DNA from: Hsuehochloa calcarea | Lineage: Eukaryota; Streptophyta; Magnoliopsida; Poales; Poaceae | Assembly (NCBI GenBank): GCA_036346395.1 | Contig: CM070596.1 | Span: 25,210,177-25,274,176, forward strand | DNA length: 64,000 nucleotides | Direction of reading: 5' to 3' | Part shown: piece after piece, positions 21,990 through 34,328 of the stretch | Layout: every line of letters begins with the position of its first letter | Position numbering within the stretch: the stretch's first letter is position 1 | Translations under genes and position numbers: made by a program | Notes under the pieces: model-generated | Told to the model about the DNA's origin: nothing | The model's database searches: none | Seen by the model: the letters and a program-made list of their open reading frames with translations, nothing else

Positions 21990-24118
21990 TGTAACACCCT
22001 GACTATAAGGAAGTCAAGATGTCACCTACAACCACTAATCTTTAGGAGAATAACAACAATACGCATAACCAGATGTTGCTTACAACAAGGATATACGGAA
22101 ACAGGAATTCATCAACAAGTCTAATCAATGGGGTGGAGATAAACAATTCAGGGAGATACGGTAAATATGGCCAAGTTGGCTTATTACAATTCAACACAAG
22201 GCATAAATATAATACAATATTAAGTTCTCAAATATTTTGGGATTATGGTAGTGAGTGCATCGTGTTGAACTACCCTCCACGATACCGTTCTTCCTTGTCA
22301 TTTACCTAAATAAAACAACAAAGCAAGAATGAGCCAAAGACTCAGCAAGTACTTGAAAGTAACAATCAATATCCAATGAACAATATACACTATCATAGAT
22401 TGAACATTTATCAGAAACAAATTTTTATGAATGGATGAAGTGAAGTGATGCAATGAATGAAGGAAATGGACATATCACAGCTTATACCGGTATAGCGAGT
22501 GAAACACCCGTCGGTGTTCACTTTAAAGTTACCGTATGAAGAACGTTTCATACGGCCGTCCAACGTGGCCCACATTGGAATGGTGGACAAACGTACCTAT
22601 TCTGGAATTGATGGAGCTTTCAGATGCCCATACTGGAATTGATGGGTCTTACGAAGGAAATCCACTTTCGTGGTCATTATGAATTTATGCATGACATGAT
22701 GTGATCTCATGATAAGATTGAATATCACGCATTAATGGAAAAATACACATGGCATTCAACTACATATACAAACAAGTATAACCATGCATTCACACATCAC
22801 ATATTGTATCAATAATAGCATACAAGTTCTTTTACACAAGGACAGGTTAGGAGGTAACTGAGGTACCCCTCCACTCACAGCTTCACCGCCTACAATATAG
22901 AATAATCGAAATGAGGACAAACGAGTAAGACATTGCTACACGTGCCCTCCCACAATCTTTAGCCAAACCAACCAAACAAAAGGTTCAATTTGATCAATTC
23001 ACCCAAACATTCCAAATACCCCTAAACTGGCAGTTTTACTAGAAAATTCACCAATAAATAACCATAGCTCCAAAAGACCTGAAACCAGTTCTCAACTTCT
23101 CTTAACGTAACAGGCTACGAAACTCTAGTTGACGGTAAACTCTAATTCGGCCAAAACAGGGGTCTAAACATCTACTGAAAACTATATCCACAGTCTGTCC
23201 AGAATTCAGAACAGCCCCAAAGAAAAGGCTCTAACTTTTAGACCACTGATCCAAATAAAGTGATCTTTATCAGCCTGGAAACATGGTGAAATTATCTTCA
23301 TAAACCTAGTTGGGTGGCCGACCTGGTTCGGACTCTAACTAGATCAAAACCTAGGTGCAACCGACTGTATCCAGAGTTTCTGTCAGACAGAGCAGTACGT
23401 GGTAAAACAGTCATAACTTTTAAACTACTGGGTGAAAATTCGTGATCCAGGTGCCAAAAGAAAGCTAATGAAACCAGGATCATATCTCCAGAAGACGCAG
23501 ATATCCAATTCGGCCTCTACGACACCCACAACTGAGGTACAACGTACTGGACAGAATCAATCTACAGACAGAAATAAAACGATGCTACTAAAACCATTGA
23601 ATTTGCAACTCTAAAGACATCCAACAGCGATAGGGTCTCTCGTTACCCTTGTAGACCCGAAGAACGATGAGGATCAACTTCCCGAAGGTACTCCTCCTTT
23701 GGCCGGCCCCAACACAGCGAACCCGAGGGGAACGCAAGAGCCCGGCGGAGGAAGAACCGAAGGTGAACGCGTGGAAGATCGGGAGTGCAGCTCCGGGGGA
23801 ACACCAATGGCAGCCACCAATGGAGGAGGAGGCGCCTGGGAGGAGGGGAGGTGCCGGGTGGAGGAGGAGGTGGTGGCGGCTCAAGGGGGGAGGGGGTGGT
23901 GGCCGGTTAGGGTTTGGGGGGGGGGGGGAAGTGGTGCCCCCCCTTTTTGGCCGGCTCCTACATGGGCCGGCCGGCCTCTTGGGGCCACTGGTCGTGGATC
24001 TGCGCCCAAAGTTGACGGAAATAACGTTTACCCCCTCGATCGGAATTTCCGACAAAAACTGTTTCTTTTACTCCCTCCGACTTCTTTCTTTTTACCGAAC
24101 CGGTTCCGGAGTATTACA
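21990..24118 (-). mobile_element. Solo LTR M3, 2129 bp, minus strand
   Basis: A perfect 5-bp duplication CTTGC flanks it (21985-21989 and 24119-24123). On the plus strand it starts TGTAACACCCTGAC and ends GAGTATTACA, so it carries TGTAA...TTACA ends like P1 and P2. A CTTATACCGGTATAGCGAGTG segment near 22490 has its reverse counterpart in P1 at about 20450. A run of about 13 G lies near 23918-23931. GC-rich frames at 23588-24143 are not genes: they sit inside the LTR and have no domain. Confidence 0.9.
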
Positions 24119-24360
24119 CTTGCTTAGTTTTTCATCGAAATAGAACCTTGAAGAATCCTGATATATTCTTATGGTTCTGCCAATTGATGATTAGAACAAT
24201 GTTTATGTCTAGAATCTTGTTATTCAATATAGTTTTGATTAATGCTAGCTTATTAGATGTTGAAAAGTTTGCTGTTAATTGATAGTGGATATAAATAAAT
24301 TAAATTGTTGAGTTAGTTCAGTAGCATCGTAGGCTCAGAGTTGAGCTGGGATGTTACAAT

Positions 24361-24374
24361 TGGTATCAGAGCCA
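24361..24374 (+). other. Primer-binding site downstream of LTR P2
   Basis: TGGTATCAGAGCCA starts two bases after the LTR end. It is a perfect initiator-Met-tRNA type site. Confidence 0.85.
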
Positions 24375-25545
24375 GGTTAGATCCGTGGTAATTGAATTAT
24401 TAAATTGACACACTGTGCACAGTAAGATCGGAATGGGTTAAACATTGCATTTACGTTTTTGTTATGTCACATTGAGCATTGATGTTATGAATTGATTATG
24501 CTTATGATTTGATTAATATGATGGTTATGTGTGATGATAGTTGATGTTGAGAGGTTAAGGTCGTGGTTGTGGCCTTGGGCTTTTCCAGGTTACAACACCG
24601 TTCGTGGTATGAGATTAGTGAAGTGGTCCCCTCGAGTACCATAGTTACAGGTGTTGAGGGTGAATTCCTTTAGAAAAGTTCTCTTTTTGAGCTTGATTTA
24701 GGCCAATTATGGGAATAGTTGCGGATGATGGAATTTCTTGGGATATTGGTTACAAGGCAGTTGTTGGGATTTCACTTGGTCACCATTTGTGTTATGGATT
24801 AATTATTGGCTCTTCCGACTGTTGAGTTGCTTTGCTACTAATGAACATTGTTCATTGACGAGATTGATATCTCCATGGTTATTCCAATTTTCTTATCAGA
24901 AAACATGACACATTTATTCGTTTGATATTTTGGACAAAGGAAGTTTTCTGTTGCAAGTTCGTTAAAAAAGTGAGGGCTATGTCTTTATGTATTTCTTTTT
25001 GGATTATTTTGAATAATGAAGTTTAGTGCCTCTCTTTTCTGAAAGGAGGTGTTAGAATCTTTTATTGATGTCTTGTCATACTTGACTAAGAGGTTTTAAT
25101 TAAATTATAATGTACGAGATGTCAAGTTGGGTTAGTAGCATGATGCATAATTAATCTTAACGGTTGTCCTTGGTAGCGTGGATGGGTAATTTATGACTAC
25201 CTTATAATGATGATATGATGAGTTGAGATTAAGAGTATATATATTACTAATTGGAACCGATAGAGTTATTAAGAGGTGTGAAACATTGATAAACTAGTTT
25301 GATCACTATAGATGATAAATTTGGTAAGCTTCTTGGGTAAATTGAATTTGCAGGTCTTAATGGACTAATCTAACCCTTTGGGATGGTTAAGTCCAGAAGG
25401 TATTAGATTATTGTCTTAGTGGATATTAATCTTGGAGTTATCTTTTATGGATATGTAATGATCATATGTAATTGCTAGGTGCAATTATTATGTATCGAAG
25501 TATGGTGTTGAACATCACTAAGAGATGAACTGAGGGGATGTAATT
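24375..25545 (+). other. Internal region of the P2 element, no coding sequence seen
   Basis: About 1.2 kb after the primer site lacks any gag-like frame. It is AT-rich, with stops in all frames. Either the element is non-autonomous, or only its leader is preserved before the unrelated minus-strand gag fragment that begins near 25550. Confidence 0.45.
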
Positions 25546-25551
25546 GGTGAT

Positions 25552-26528
25552 TTATGTAATTGGACGAATGTATTCTAACTCTTCCTCCTGAATTCCTGAC
25601 AGTACCACCGCTCTGGTGACACTAGTGGGAGCTTGTAAACGAACCACGCCTCGGATTTCGTCTTTCAGGCCGAGCACAAATTTGGTCACAAAAAACTTGT
25701 TGTTCAGTGTCGCATCTAGAGACAACAGGTGATACATACTAGCTTCAAACGCAGTTCGATACTCTGCTACTGTGTTCGTTTGTTTGAGTTGCAGTAGTTT
25801 GTTCGTCTGTGCATCGTACTCATCCGACCCAAACTCTTCGTCCATAGCCTGACAAAACACATCCCATCCTAGCAATACATGATGTCGCTTGCACGCCTGC
25901 AACCAAAGCGTAGCGTGTCCATCATGTACATCGTTGCGGTTGACACCCATTGCAGCACTGGAACTCGATACATCTTGAAGTACGTGCGATACTGATCCAA
26001 CCATAAGCGAGGATTTTCGCCAAGGAACTTGGGAAAATCTAGTTTCGGTGGCTTAGTGAATCCTTCGAGTTCGGCGGGTGACATTGGTGTCGTGATCACA
26101 CCGTATGAAGAAGACACTCCGTGTTGCTGCGAAAGCAAAGGCGGTCCATGACTTGTGAGTACGCCAGGGGGAATCAACGTGGTCACTTGACCCACCTCAG
26201 TGGGCAACTTCAACGCCGGTGGATGATGTTGTTGCCACGGTGGTAGTAGCGGTGGCGGCGGAGAAGATGGTTGACGCAAGAACTCAGCCTGAGTACGCTT
26301 TACTTCATCCAAACTATCTGGTTGAATCCCCACTTGTTGTCCCAGATTCTTCATTTCTGCCAACAAGCGATCGAGTCTTTCTGCCTGGCCATCGAAACAA
26401 GCCAAGATCTCATCCAGTGTCGTTTGAATCTGGCTAGTATTCCCCTCAATCGCCAAGATGACTTGGCGAGATTGCAGTGGACATTTCTTTGGTACTGTAG
26501 TGACGATCCTTGCTTGCTGATCTAACAT
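25552..26528 (-). pseudogene. Ty3/gypsy gag (capsid) with one frameshift
   Basis: Two overlapping minus-strand frames (26528-25869 and 26004-25552) together form one gag. The first has a predicted helical N-terminus, a Pro/Leu/His-rich linker (PPPPLLPPWQQHH) and the entry to capsid: PPKLDFPKFLGENPRLWLDQ then YRTYFKMY. The second continues with HATLWLQACKR, GWDVFCQAMDEEFG, LLQLKQTNTVAEYRTAFE and KFVLGLKDEIR. These are the W..F and RF..L..LKQ..SV..Y words of retrotransposon gag. A single shift near 25,930 separates them. The zinc knuckle and all of pol are absent because the element is cut at about 25,550. Confidence 0.8.
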
Positions 26529-26617
26529 GAGATTGGGATTAGGGGACCAATTTAGTCATCGACATTTCTAGAGATTTTACAGATCAAATAAAATGAATTT
26601 TCTCGATAGAATCGGTG

Positions 26618-26630
26618 ACTCTGATACCAA
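26618..26630 (-). other. Primer-binding site of the minus gypsy fragment
   Basis: GACTCTGATACCA on the plus strand, complement of TGGTATCAGAGTC. It lies about 90 bases upstream of the gag start in the minus direction, as expected. Confidence 0.8.
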
Positions 26631-26638
26631 ATTATAAT

Positions 26639-27310
26639 GTCCCAATCGTGGCTAATGAGAAACACCTACAATCGGAAGTATTACTCTGGCCTAGATAGCA
26701 AATACAGGAGAGTCCATAAAGAACAGGGATGAGACGAGAGAGAACGGAGATGGGCCTTCGGCACCTACACCCGTTCCCGACACACACTACGGCTGAGCGC
26801 ACAGACAGCTCACACGCTCGGTCCTGCTGGCAGCTTCAGCACTCTCCGACAGCTGGGCCTTACCCTTCTTCCTCTGGTGAGCGTCGGAGCTCTCTGTCCA
26901 CCATGGACAGAGTGGAGCATCTTTGTGTCACAGAAATTCATCTGGTCATGCATGGGGTGGCAGCGGTGGCAAGGAACCTTCCCCGGTTAACAGCCAGCAC
27001 CACCGTACCTTCTCATCCCCCGGCCACTGTATCACGGCGGCAGCGACAGACCTCTGCGTGTGCAATGGCTAGCACCAAGGCTCCGTCCTCATCCCAGATT
27101 TGGTAGCAGGGGCGGCGACGAACATCAACTCCCTCGATGATAGGAAGTCAGAGCTCCGTTGTGCCTCCTTTGGCGGCGGTAGGCAGGGCGCTGTTCAACG
27201 GTGGCTGTTGCAGCGGCGCTCGACGGAACTCAGCACCATGGCGTTGCCCCCTTAGTGTGGTCCGCCTACAATAGTCTCGTGGCCCTCGTCCTAAAAATCG
27301 ATGCCATGTA
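26639..27310 (-). repeat. LTR of the minus gypsy fragment (far end uncertain)
   Basis: TGTCCCAATCGTGGC at 26639 is the complement of an LTR end ..GGGACA, separated by eight bases from the primer site. I could not find the other terminus or a duplication; 27310 is only where the GC-rich character fades. The plus-strand frame at 26729-27106 is inside this LTR and has no domain. Confidence 0.45.
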
Positions 27311-28187
27311 AGCTCCTCTCATCCCCACCCAGGATCTCCTAATTTTAGTCAATTTTGTCTAAATCATTCATCACTGCTAGCAGTGTTGCTCGTGACGTTC
27401 TTTTGGTGCACTGCAATCCCCTGTAACACAAATCTATTGCTGGTTGCTCGTGAGAATTTTGGATCCTGTCCTTGTGAAGTAGGGTCGGTGGCATTGCAGG
27501 TATGTGTGATCCAGCTGCGCATAACTTGTTTGTTGAAATGCCTCATTAAGAATGATGGATTGATGGTTTCCAGTTAATGTGAGCATGTTTTCTGGTCTTT
27601 TCGTTCTGTCTCCAGAGACTAATAAGTTATTTTGGAAGATGTGTTGAACTGTTGATGTAAGTAATTTGCATTCGCAATTCCTAACTCTATTGCAGGTCCA
27701 TAATTTGATTGAGCACTGTCCACAATGATATATGAATAAAGGAGAAGTTTTTAGCACTCTTAGAAAAGAAATTGACTTAATTAGAAAAGACATACCCCTG
27801 TATCTGTTTTTTTCATGTAATACTGGTGTGAAAGCTACTTATCTATGTCGATTATAGCTCCCTCACCCCCTATGTTGCTGTCTGTAAGAGTTGTGTATAA
27901 TCCATTGTTTATGTTTTTTTCCCTCTGAGAAATAGCAATTCATTTTTCAACCAGGATGCGAAAGGGAAAGCAAATTTCACCAAATTGACTCAGTTTTCAA
28001 TGTCTACAAGTTACTTTTGTTTGATTCTTGAATGGTAGGAACAAGGAGGCAGAGGTGGACTTCTCGTGGGTCGAGTGGTGACCAAGAGCAAGTTTCAAAA
28101 CTTCAGTTCAAGTTGTGCTACAGTGCAACATCAACTATGGAGTGCCGATGAGCCGGTTGGCGTTGGTGAGTGGTGACTAACATTATT
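27311..28187. other. No gene seen
   Basis: T-rich, intron-like DNA without recognisable exons, repeat ends or domains. Small frames at 27364-27793 overlap each other on both strands and look random. Confidence 0.35.
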
Positions 28188-30716
28188 GTCGGGACCTAAA
28201 TATGCAAATTTAGATTATGTGTATAATTCACGAGTTCTGGATCACGCTAGTACACACAATGTCAACATAGATGAATATCATTCCACACAAGACGAGTATA
28301 AGAATAAACGACTAATTTGATTAATAAATAGCGGTTGTGACCTTATGGTCAAGTTTACACTTATTAAGCTACGCAGAGCTGACACTAAATAAAACGACGA
28401 CAGCGGAACAGAAACAACTCCAGCGGGAACCCATCGACTTGCCATAGTCAACCGACTGAGATCAAGACCTAGCGATCACCCTCCTTGTAAAACACCTTGA
28501 AAGCAGCCGAACACTCCTCCACTTCAGTTGAATGATTGTAGCAAGAATGAGTACTCCAAGTACTTAACAAGTTGTACCATAAAATGCAAGTATAGATGAT
28601 GACTTATTCTAAAGGAAATGGTTCCTATGGTTATTTGCAAAAAGCGACACTTACCATTGAATACAAATAATAGATTGAAAACATAATTTAAAACAAATAA
28701 ACAATAATGGTTTAACAATTATTTTCACAAAGAACACAAAGCCTAATCAATTTCTTTTACGCAGCTATATGAGTTTACCCATTCTCAATGGTTTTATGAA
28801 AATTTACACCTCGTGTAAAATTCCCGAGCATGTCCATGACTGCAGACGCGGCTATTTGAATAGATTGATTAACACTTTGTAGAGGTTTGTACATTTTACC
28901 CACAATATATAACCATTGTAGCTAGCACCAATCATAATAAAATATTTCTGAAACTTTATCTTGACAATTAATCCTTCCGATGTGTTTTACCGTTGTACCA
29001 ACCTTGACAAAGTGCTTTGGTCCGACGCACATCATTGGACCTAGAGACAGCGAACCGCTCATTAGTGTGACCCAACAAAGTAGTACAGATTTCAACCCTA
29101 GCACACAGTCTAACCTACATGCCTGAGTAGTCAATGCCAAAATCCCGTAGCGTACTAATTTAGGCTTGTCACATACCAAGCATGTGGTCGTATAGTTATG
29201 ACTCAGTTCAATGGCGTACAAAGCTAAGTCCTTAATTGATCAAAATGAGACTGCCCAATTCTAACCAAATTACCAAAGTTCATATTTTCCCAAGCACGAA
29301 GTTCAAGCATATCACTATTTTGTCCACTCGCATCAGTCTAAATCTTTTCACACCCTGTTGGTTAAGTGCATCACATTCCATCAACAAGTAATAGCATATA
29401 GTACATAATTTTTACACAAAGTTCCATAATCACTTAGTCAAGTTTAGATTTGGATATCAAAATGATATCAATAACTCATTGCATGGCTAAGCAGACTATT
29501 CGTGTCTAACCAACCCACGTTGGTGCTATGATAATATCAACTAATAATTAACCAAGCTAGGGTGATAAAAATTTATGGTAATACAATGAACAAAATGGAT
29601 ATAACCAAATGGGTGTATAGCTACTCCCAAAATATTTAAAGAATTATGTAATTGAAGTAACATGCATTAATTTGAATAAAGGTAGTTTTGATAAAAAAAC
29701 TGGGTTCAGCATGATCAAAGGTACAACTTGCCTTGGAACATGTCTTGAGCTTGATCAACTCTTCTTTCCTCGAAAGCTCCCGAAGTATCAACGTCTACTC
29801 ACAAATGAAAGAAAAAATCCAAAAAAAAAACAAAACAACAAGTAAACTCCAAAAAATAAAAACATCTCAGGAAGGTAGTGCTTGACTTTAGATGAATTTA
29901 GAAACTTGCATGGGTTCAATCGAAGTTCGTATGACGAAAAACGGGCTCTCGGAAGATTTAAATATAAGAAAAAGAGACAAAAAACTGTATTTCAAATTTT
30001 CTAAAGGAAATTCCAAAATATTGCATCAACATGATGTCAGCAATGGATTTCAGAATTAAAAGAAAATCCATAAAATAGGGAATAGAGGCTAACAGGTGGG
30101 ACCCACAGTCTATGGACCGGGTCCATGGCTCTAGTCTACTGGTTTATGGCTCATGGGTGCATGGAACAGTAGAGCTGATATGTGAGGTCCACATGTTAGT
30201 GGGTGGGTCTATCGTGGACCAAGTCCACGTGGACTAACTCTGGTGCGTTTGCGGGTGGGGCTGACATGGTGGACACGTGTGCACAAGGTTGACGTGACGC
30301 TGATGTGGCGGACACGTGGTTAACACCTGGCCTCCATGTCAGCTTGACGGTGGCGAGGCTTGGATTCCAATGGTCACCAGCATTCTGGGCCATGGCGAAG
30401 CAAATGGTGGTGCACGTTAGGTAGCTGGTGCGACAGGGAACTCTACGGCGATCAAGGACGCACGGGACGACGGAGTTGTTGGCCGGCGAGGTCGAAGAGG
30501 CGGAGGCGCACGGTCGTCCACAGAAGTAGGGTTCCGGTGATGCTCTGACGACTTCGAGGTGACGGCGGTGTAGATCCGCTCCTTGCGATCTCAATGGTGG
30601 TGACGATGAAGCTCAAGGTGCACTAACGACAGAGAAACACGACGATGAAGGTTTGGAGACAAACGCCAAGAAATCCCCCTTTATAGTGTGGCAACGGGAA
30701 GAGTACCTTGCGTGAA
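28188..30716 (-). repeat. Minus-strand LTR Q1 (long-LTR family Q)
   Basis: The 29450-29820 stretch is the reverse complement of 33940-34330 in Q2. Shared words include GAGTAGACGTT, CCAAGGCAAGTT, CCTTTGATCATG and AACCCAGTTTT (as read on the minus strand). A minus-strand TATA-like ACTATAAAGGGGG lies near 30676-30688. The left edge is set at TGTCGGGACC and is approximate. It seems cut by the insertion of Q2 at 30717. The frames at 30196-30594 have no domain. Confidence 0.55.
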
Positions 30717-31901
30717 TGTAACATCCTAATTTTCTGAGCTCTAAAAATATTTTGAATAATTACTTGTTGGAAATACATTATTTGAATTTCTATTAATTTT
30801 TAGTATTTTTATTTAAAGCTTAATATAGACTTTCATGTCAAAATAATTTAATAGGATTAATCCCAACATCAACAATGGTCAAAACTATTTTATTTTGACT
30901 CCATATGTTTAGATATATTTTCTAGAATTTTTCTGAGTTTATTTGCTATTTTCTAATTGATGATTGGATTTTCTATATTTATTTAAAGGAAAAATCTATT
31001 TTAATTCCCTAACAAGAGCGAGTGAAACCTCACATTATTCCACCCACCCAACCTCGCGTCCGCTCTCTCTCCGGCCAAGGCTGCTTCCTTCCACTAACAA
31101 GTGGGTCCTGCCAGAGTCGCCTTCTGCTACACACCTTCGCCCGAGCCGCAGCCACTGACAGGTGGGTCCCGCCGCCACATCATCTTCATCTCCGTTTCGT
31201 TCGCGCTCCGGACTCCGTCACCGCGTCAAAATCGGACTCCTTTGTGGCCCTGCCGCTACCGCCTATTTAAGGCCTTGGCGTACACGTCATGAGGTTCGCC
31301 CCACTCCCTGCCGCCTTTTCTCTCCAACCGCAAACCCTAGAGCGTCGGCTTTCCTCGGTAATTGGAGCTCGAACCCTAGCGCCGCCGCAGCCTTCGTCGT
31401 CAAATTCAGCCGCCATCGATGAGCTCCTGCCGACTTTGAGTACAGTGCCGACTTCGCCGCATTGAGTTCTATCCGGTGCACACGTCCTTGGCCCAGGGGA
31501 AACCCTAGTTCGCCTCGCTACCGTTCAACCGAGCCGCTCTGCCGCTCTTCGTGTCGCCGCCGTTGTTCTGGTCATTGCTGGGGAAAAATAACCACGTCAC
31601 CAGGTCCGCATGAGTGCGCTGAGTCGAGCACACCCTTCCGCTGCCGTCGGCGAGCAGTCATTTGCCGTTGTCATACCGGCCATGATTTCGCCGGTGATCC
31701 GACGTCATCGGTGATGTGACCTCCCACGTGTGCAGCTCCCTCAGCCCCTGTGCTTGCGTGTCGCCCATGTGGCATCCTAGTCGGAGCCACGTGTGTGCTG
31801 ACGCAGTAGTCAGATCCGAGCCCTAAACAATGGCTCGGTGGACTTGGTCCACTGTGAGCCGAGCCACTGACAAGTGGGTCCCACATGTCAGATTTTCTTT
31901 T

Positions 31902-33670
31902 TGTGGATATCGTGAGGATATGTGCATGATCTTAGGATGATGAGTCAATTGGCAATGGCTTTGTTGGTTTGCAAAATCTCGCCGGTTTTGCTTGATTCGC
32001 TCGCACCACAAAGCGGCTCGATCGGTGACATGGGCGGTCGATCCGCCGTGGAGAAGTCCGACCGGCCGTGGTTGCCGGTCCGACCGGTATTGCCTCAAAG
32101 TGGTTTTTGGAGCTGAGCCAAAAATAGGTTGTGTAGGCAAGTGAGAGGAGTCTCCTGGATGTGGTCACATAATTTTTTGGAGCTCCCAGTCAAAAGTTTT
32201 ATTCATTTGAAAATTCCAGAAGGTTTCGGATTTTTGAGATGGAATTTTGGCTAAGTCAATTCGGGCGGTACGACCGCCGTTATGGAATCGGTCCGACCGG
32301 CCTGAAATCGGTCTGACCCGGTTGTGTGAAGGCTGATCACCATCACTTGAAGCTTGGCCTTGTTGGCATTGATGTGTTTGGTTTGTGTTTATTGTGTGAA
32401 CTTCAATGCTTTATTGTTGCATATTGCATTGTTGAACTGACGTGGGTCAAGTTGTGAAGAACTTGTTCCCGGAGACGATTTGTTTGTCTATTGCTGTGCA
32501 GGTGGCTTGCAGGTCAACGACGTCAACGGTGAGGTGGATCGGAACTACGCTTGGAGAGCTGAGGTCCAGAACGATCATGTATGCCGGGTGAGGTCGTGTG
32601 ACTCAAGCATGGTGCAGAATGAGCAAGATGGATCGAACGGGTAGTTCGGGCAGCTGGTTGGATCAGGCGGTGCGGAAGTCGGTGCAAGTCTCTGGGAGAT
32701 TCCGATTGGTGTGTGTGGGTCCCATGTGTGTGTGGGTCCCATAAGTGAAACCCTAAGCCTCTCCTATAAATAGAAAGGGGGGAGATGTAAAACCCCCAAG
32801 CACTTTGAAGCCCTCATTTGCAAAGTCCCTTGTTAAGGTTAGGGTTTGAAGAGAAGAGGAGAGGAGAGGAGAGGAGAGGGAGAAATTGTGTGTGCTCCTT
32901 GGTGAGCTCTTGTCCTCCTTGAGGGAGTGGCTTTGTAAGTATCTTGTGGGATCAATCAATCTTGTGATGCTTGCTTAAGAGATCGATTGTCTCATTTGTG
33001 TTCTTCTCTCTTTTGTTGATTTTGGTGCTTCCTTGATTCAAGTGTTTATGCTTGGTCTCTTGACCGATTTTATCTTGCTTTGATGTGTGAGAATACTCCT
33101 AGAATCATCTAGATCTTCAACCCCCACATGCAAGTCTTGAATCAAGTTTTTTATATTTCTAGGGTTTGTGCACTTCTTTGGTAAAACCTTAAGAGATCGT
33201 TTCTACGAAGTGGATCTGAACGATCGTCGCTAGAAATAGGTCTTAGATATCCTTAAGGAGGTGTGCTCCAAATTTGGTCAAGTTTCATTGGTTGAATCAA
33301 AAGTTGGACCAAATTTCGTTTTGGTTTTGGACTTGGTATTTCGGTTCTGGACTAAATCGGTCGGACCGATTTATAAGCGGCGGTCGATCGCCAATGTTGA
33401 CCGCCCATTAACTACGGCCGAATCGATTTCAATCTGGTCGGACCACCCTTTGGCGGCCGGCCGACCAAATGTCCGCACCACCAATGAGATCAATTCTCCA
33501 CATTTCGTCGTGTGGTTAAGGGTTATCGAAAGACAAGGCTTCCTCTCAGGCGTTGATCGATCTTCTTAGCTTTCATAGCTAAAGGAGAAAAGTTCGTGTT
33601 GAATTTGATTAAGGCGAAGAATTTGAGAAAGCGCCTATTCACCCCCCTCTAGTCGCCTTACGGTCCTACA
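31902..33670 (+). mobile_element. Solo LTR, 1769 bp, CGGTCGGACCG family
   Basis: A perfect 5-bp duplication CTTTT flanks it (31897-31901 and 33671-33675). It starts TGTGGATATCGTGAGG and ends CGGTCCTACA after CACCCCCCTCTAGTCGCC. Palindromic GGTCGGACCG/GGTCCGACCG words lie at about 32060-32090, 32265-32325 and 33355-33470. Close relative of the LTRs of element II (complements of 43296 and 60239). Confidence 0.9.
32765..32772 (+). promoter_or_regulatory. LTR TATA box
   Basis: TATAAATA followed by GAAAGGGGGGAGATG. The same box in the inverse orientation is seen in the related LTRs at 44241 and 61181. Confidence 0.65.
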
Positions 33671-34328
33671 CTTTTAATTCTTTTATTTCCAGAAATTCCT
33701 TCGCTGACGTCAGCATTGCGCATTAATCCGATTTTTCTTTAGAAAAATAATTCAAAAAATCTGGAAATTTCAATTTAGGGTATTTTATGTAATTTCAAAC
33801 TTCCAAAGCTCATATCTTTTGCATCCGAACTCCGATTGAGCCCATCTAAATTTGTAAATTCATATAAATTCAAGATCTATTTATTGATGATTTTTATTTA
33901 ATTTTTATAGTTTGTTTTGTCTCTGTTATTTATTTGTTTCGTTTGCGAGTAGACGTTAATTCTTCGAGAAACTTTGGAGAAGAAGGAGTGCCTCAAGATC
34001 AAGACTAGTACCTAGAATTCCAAGGCAAGTTATACCTTTGATCATGTTGCACCCAGTTTTCAAAATTATTTTGTTTCAATGTATTGCATTCTATTTGAAG
34101 TAATTATTTAAATGCTTTTGGGTTAGTTATTAATCCAAATTGTTATATCCACCTTGTCTATTGTTATGCCATGATCTTTTGTCACCCTAGGTTGGTTCAT
34201 TATTAGTTGGTATTATCGTAGCACCAACGTAGGTTGGTTAGATACGAGTAGATTGCTTAGCCATGCCACGAGTCATCATTTCATGTGAGTTGCAAATATG
34301 AACTTGACTAAGTGATTATGGAACTGTG

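Larger units (their letters stand above)
20726..24358 (+). repeat. 5' LTR P2 (TGTAA...TTACA family), interrupted
   Basis: It starts TGTAATACCCC and ends GGGATGTTACA at 24358, giving a 5-bp inverted terminus, and is followed two bases later by a perfect primer site. Removing the inserted solo LTR (21990-24118 plus one 5-bp copy) leaves about 1.5 kb. The GGGCTTTCGGCCC and GA-rich tracts near 20810-21060 match P1. This is the 5' LTR of a plus-strand element, probably Ty3/gypsy by LTR style, but no coding domain confirms it. Confidence 0.7.
30717..34328 (+). repeat. Plus-strand LTR Q2, carrying a solo LTR
   Basis: It starts TGTAACATCC and contains a plus-strand CTATTTAAGG box near 31262. Its own bases are 30717-31901 and 33676-34328. 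It matches Q1 in inverse orientation up to GTGATTATGGAACT near 34325, where LTR R begins. Reading frames at 30964-31890 are overlapping, Pro/Arg-rich and typical of GC-rich LTR DNA, not genes. Confidence 0.55.

Noticed and set aside
23588..24143. Overlapping 140-158 residue frames on both strands
   Set aside because: They lie inside a solo LTR with a clean target duplication, are GC-rich, and show no domain.
26729..27106. 125-residue frame that could look like a host gene
   Set aside because: It starts 90 bases inside a probable LTR, has no recognisable domain, and is rich in Ser/Arg/Thr as expected from GC-rich DNA.
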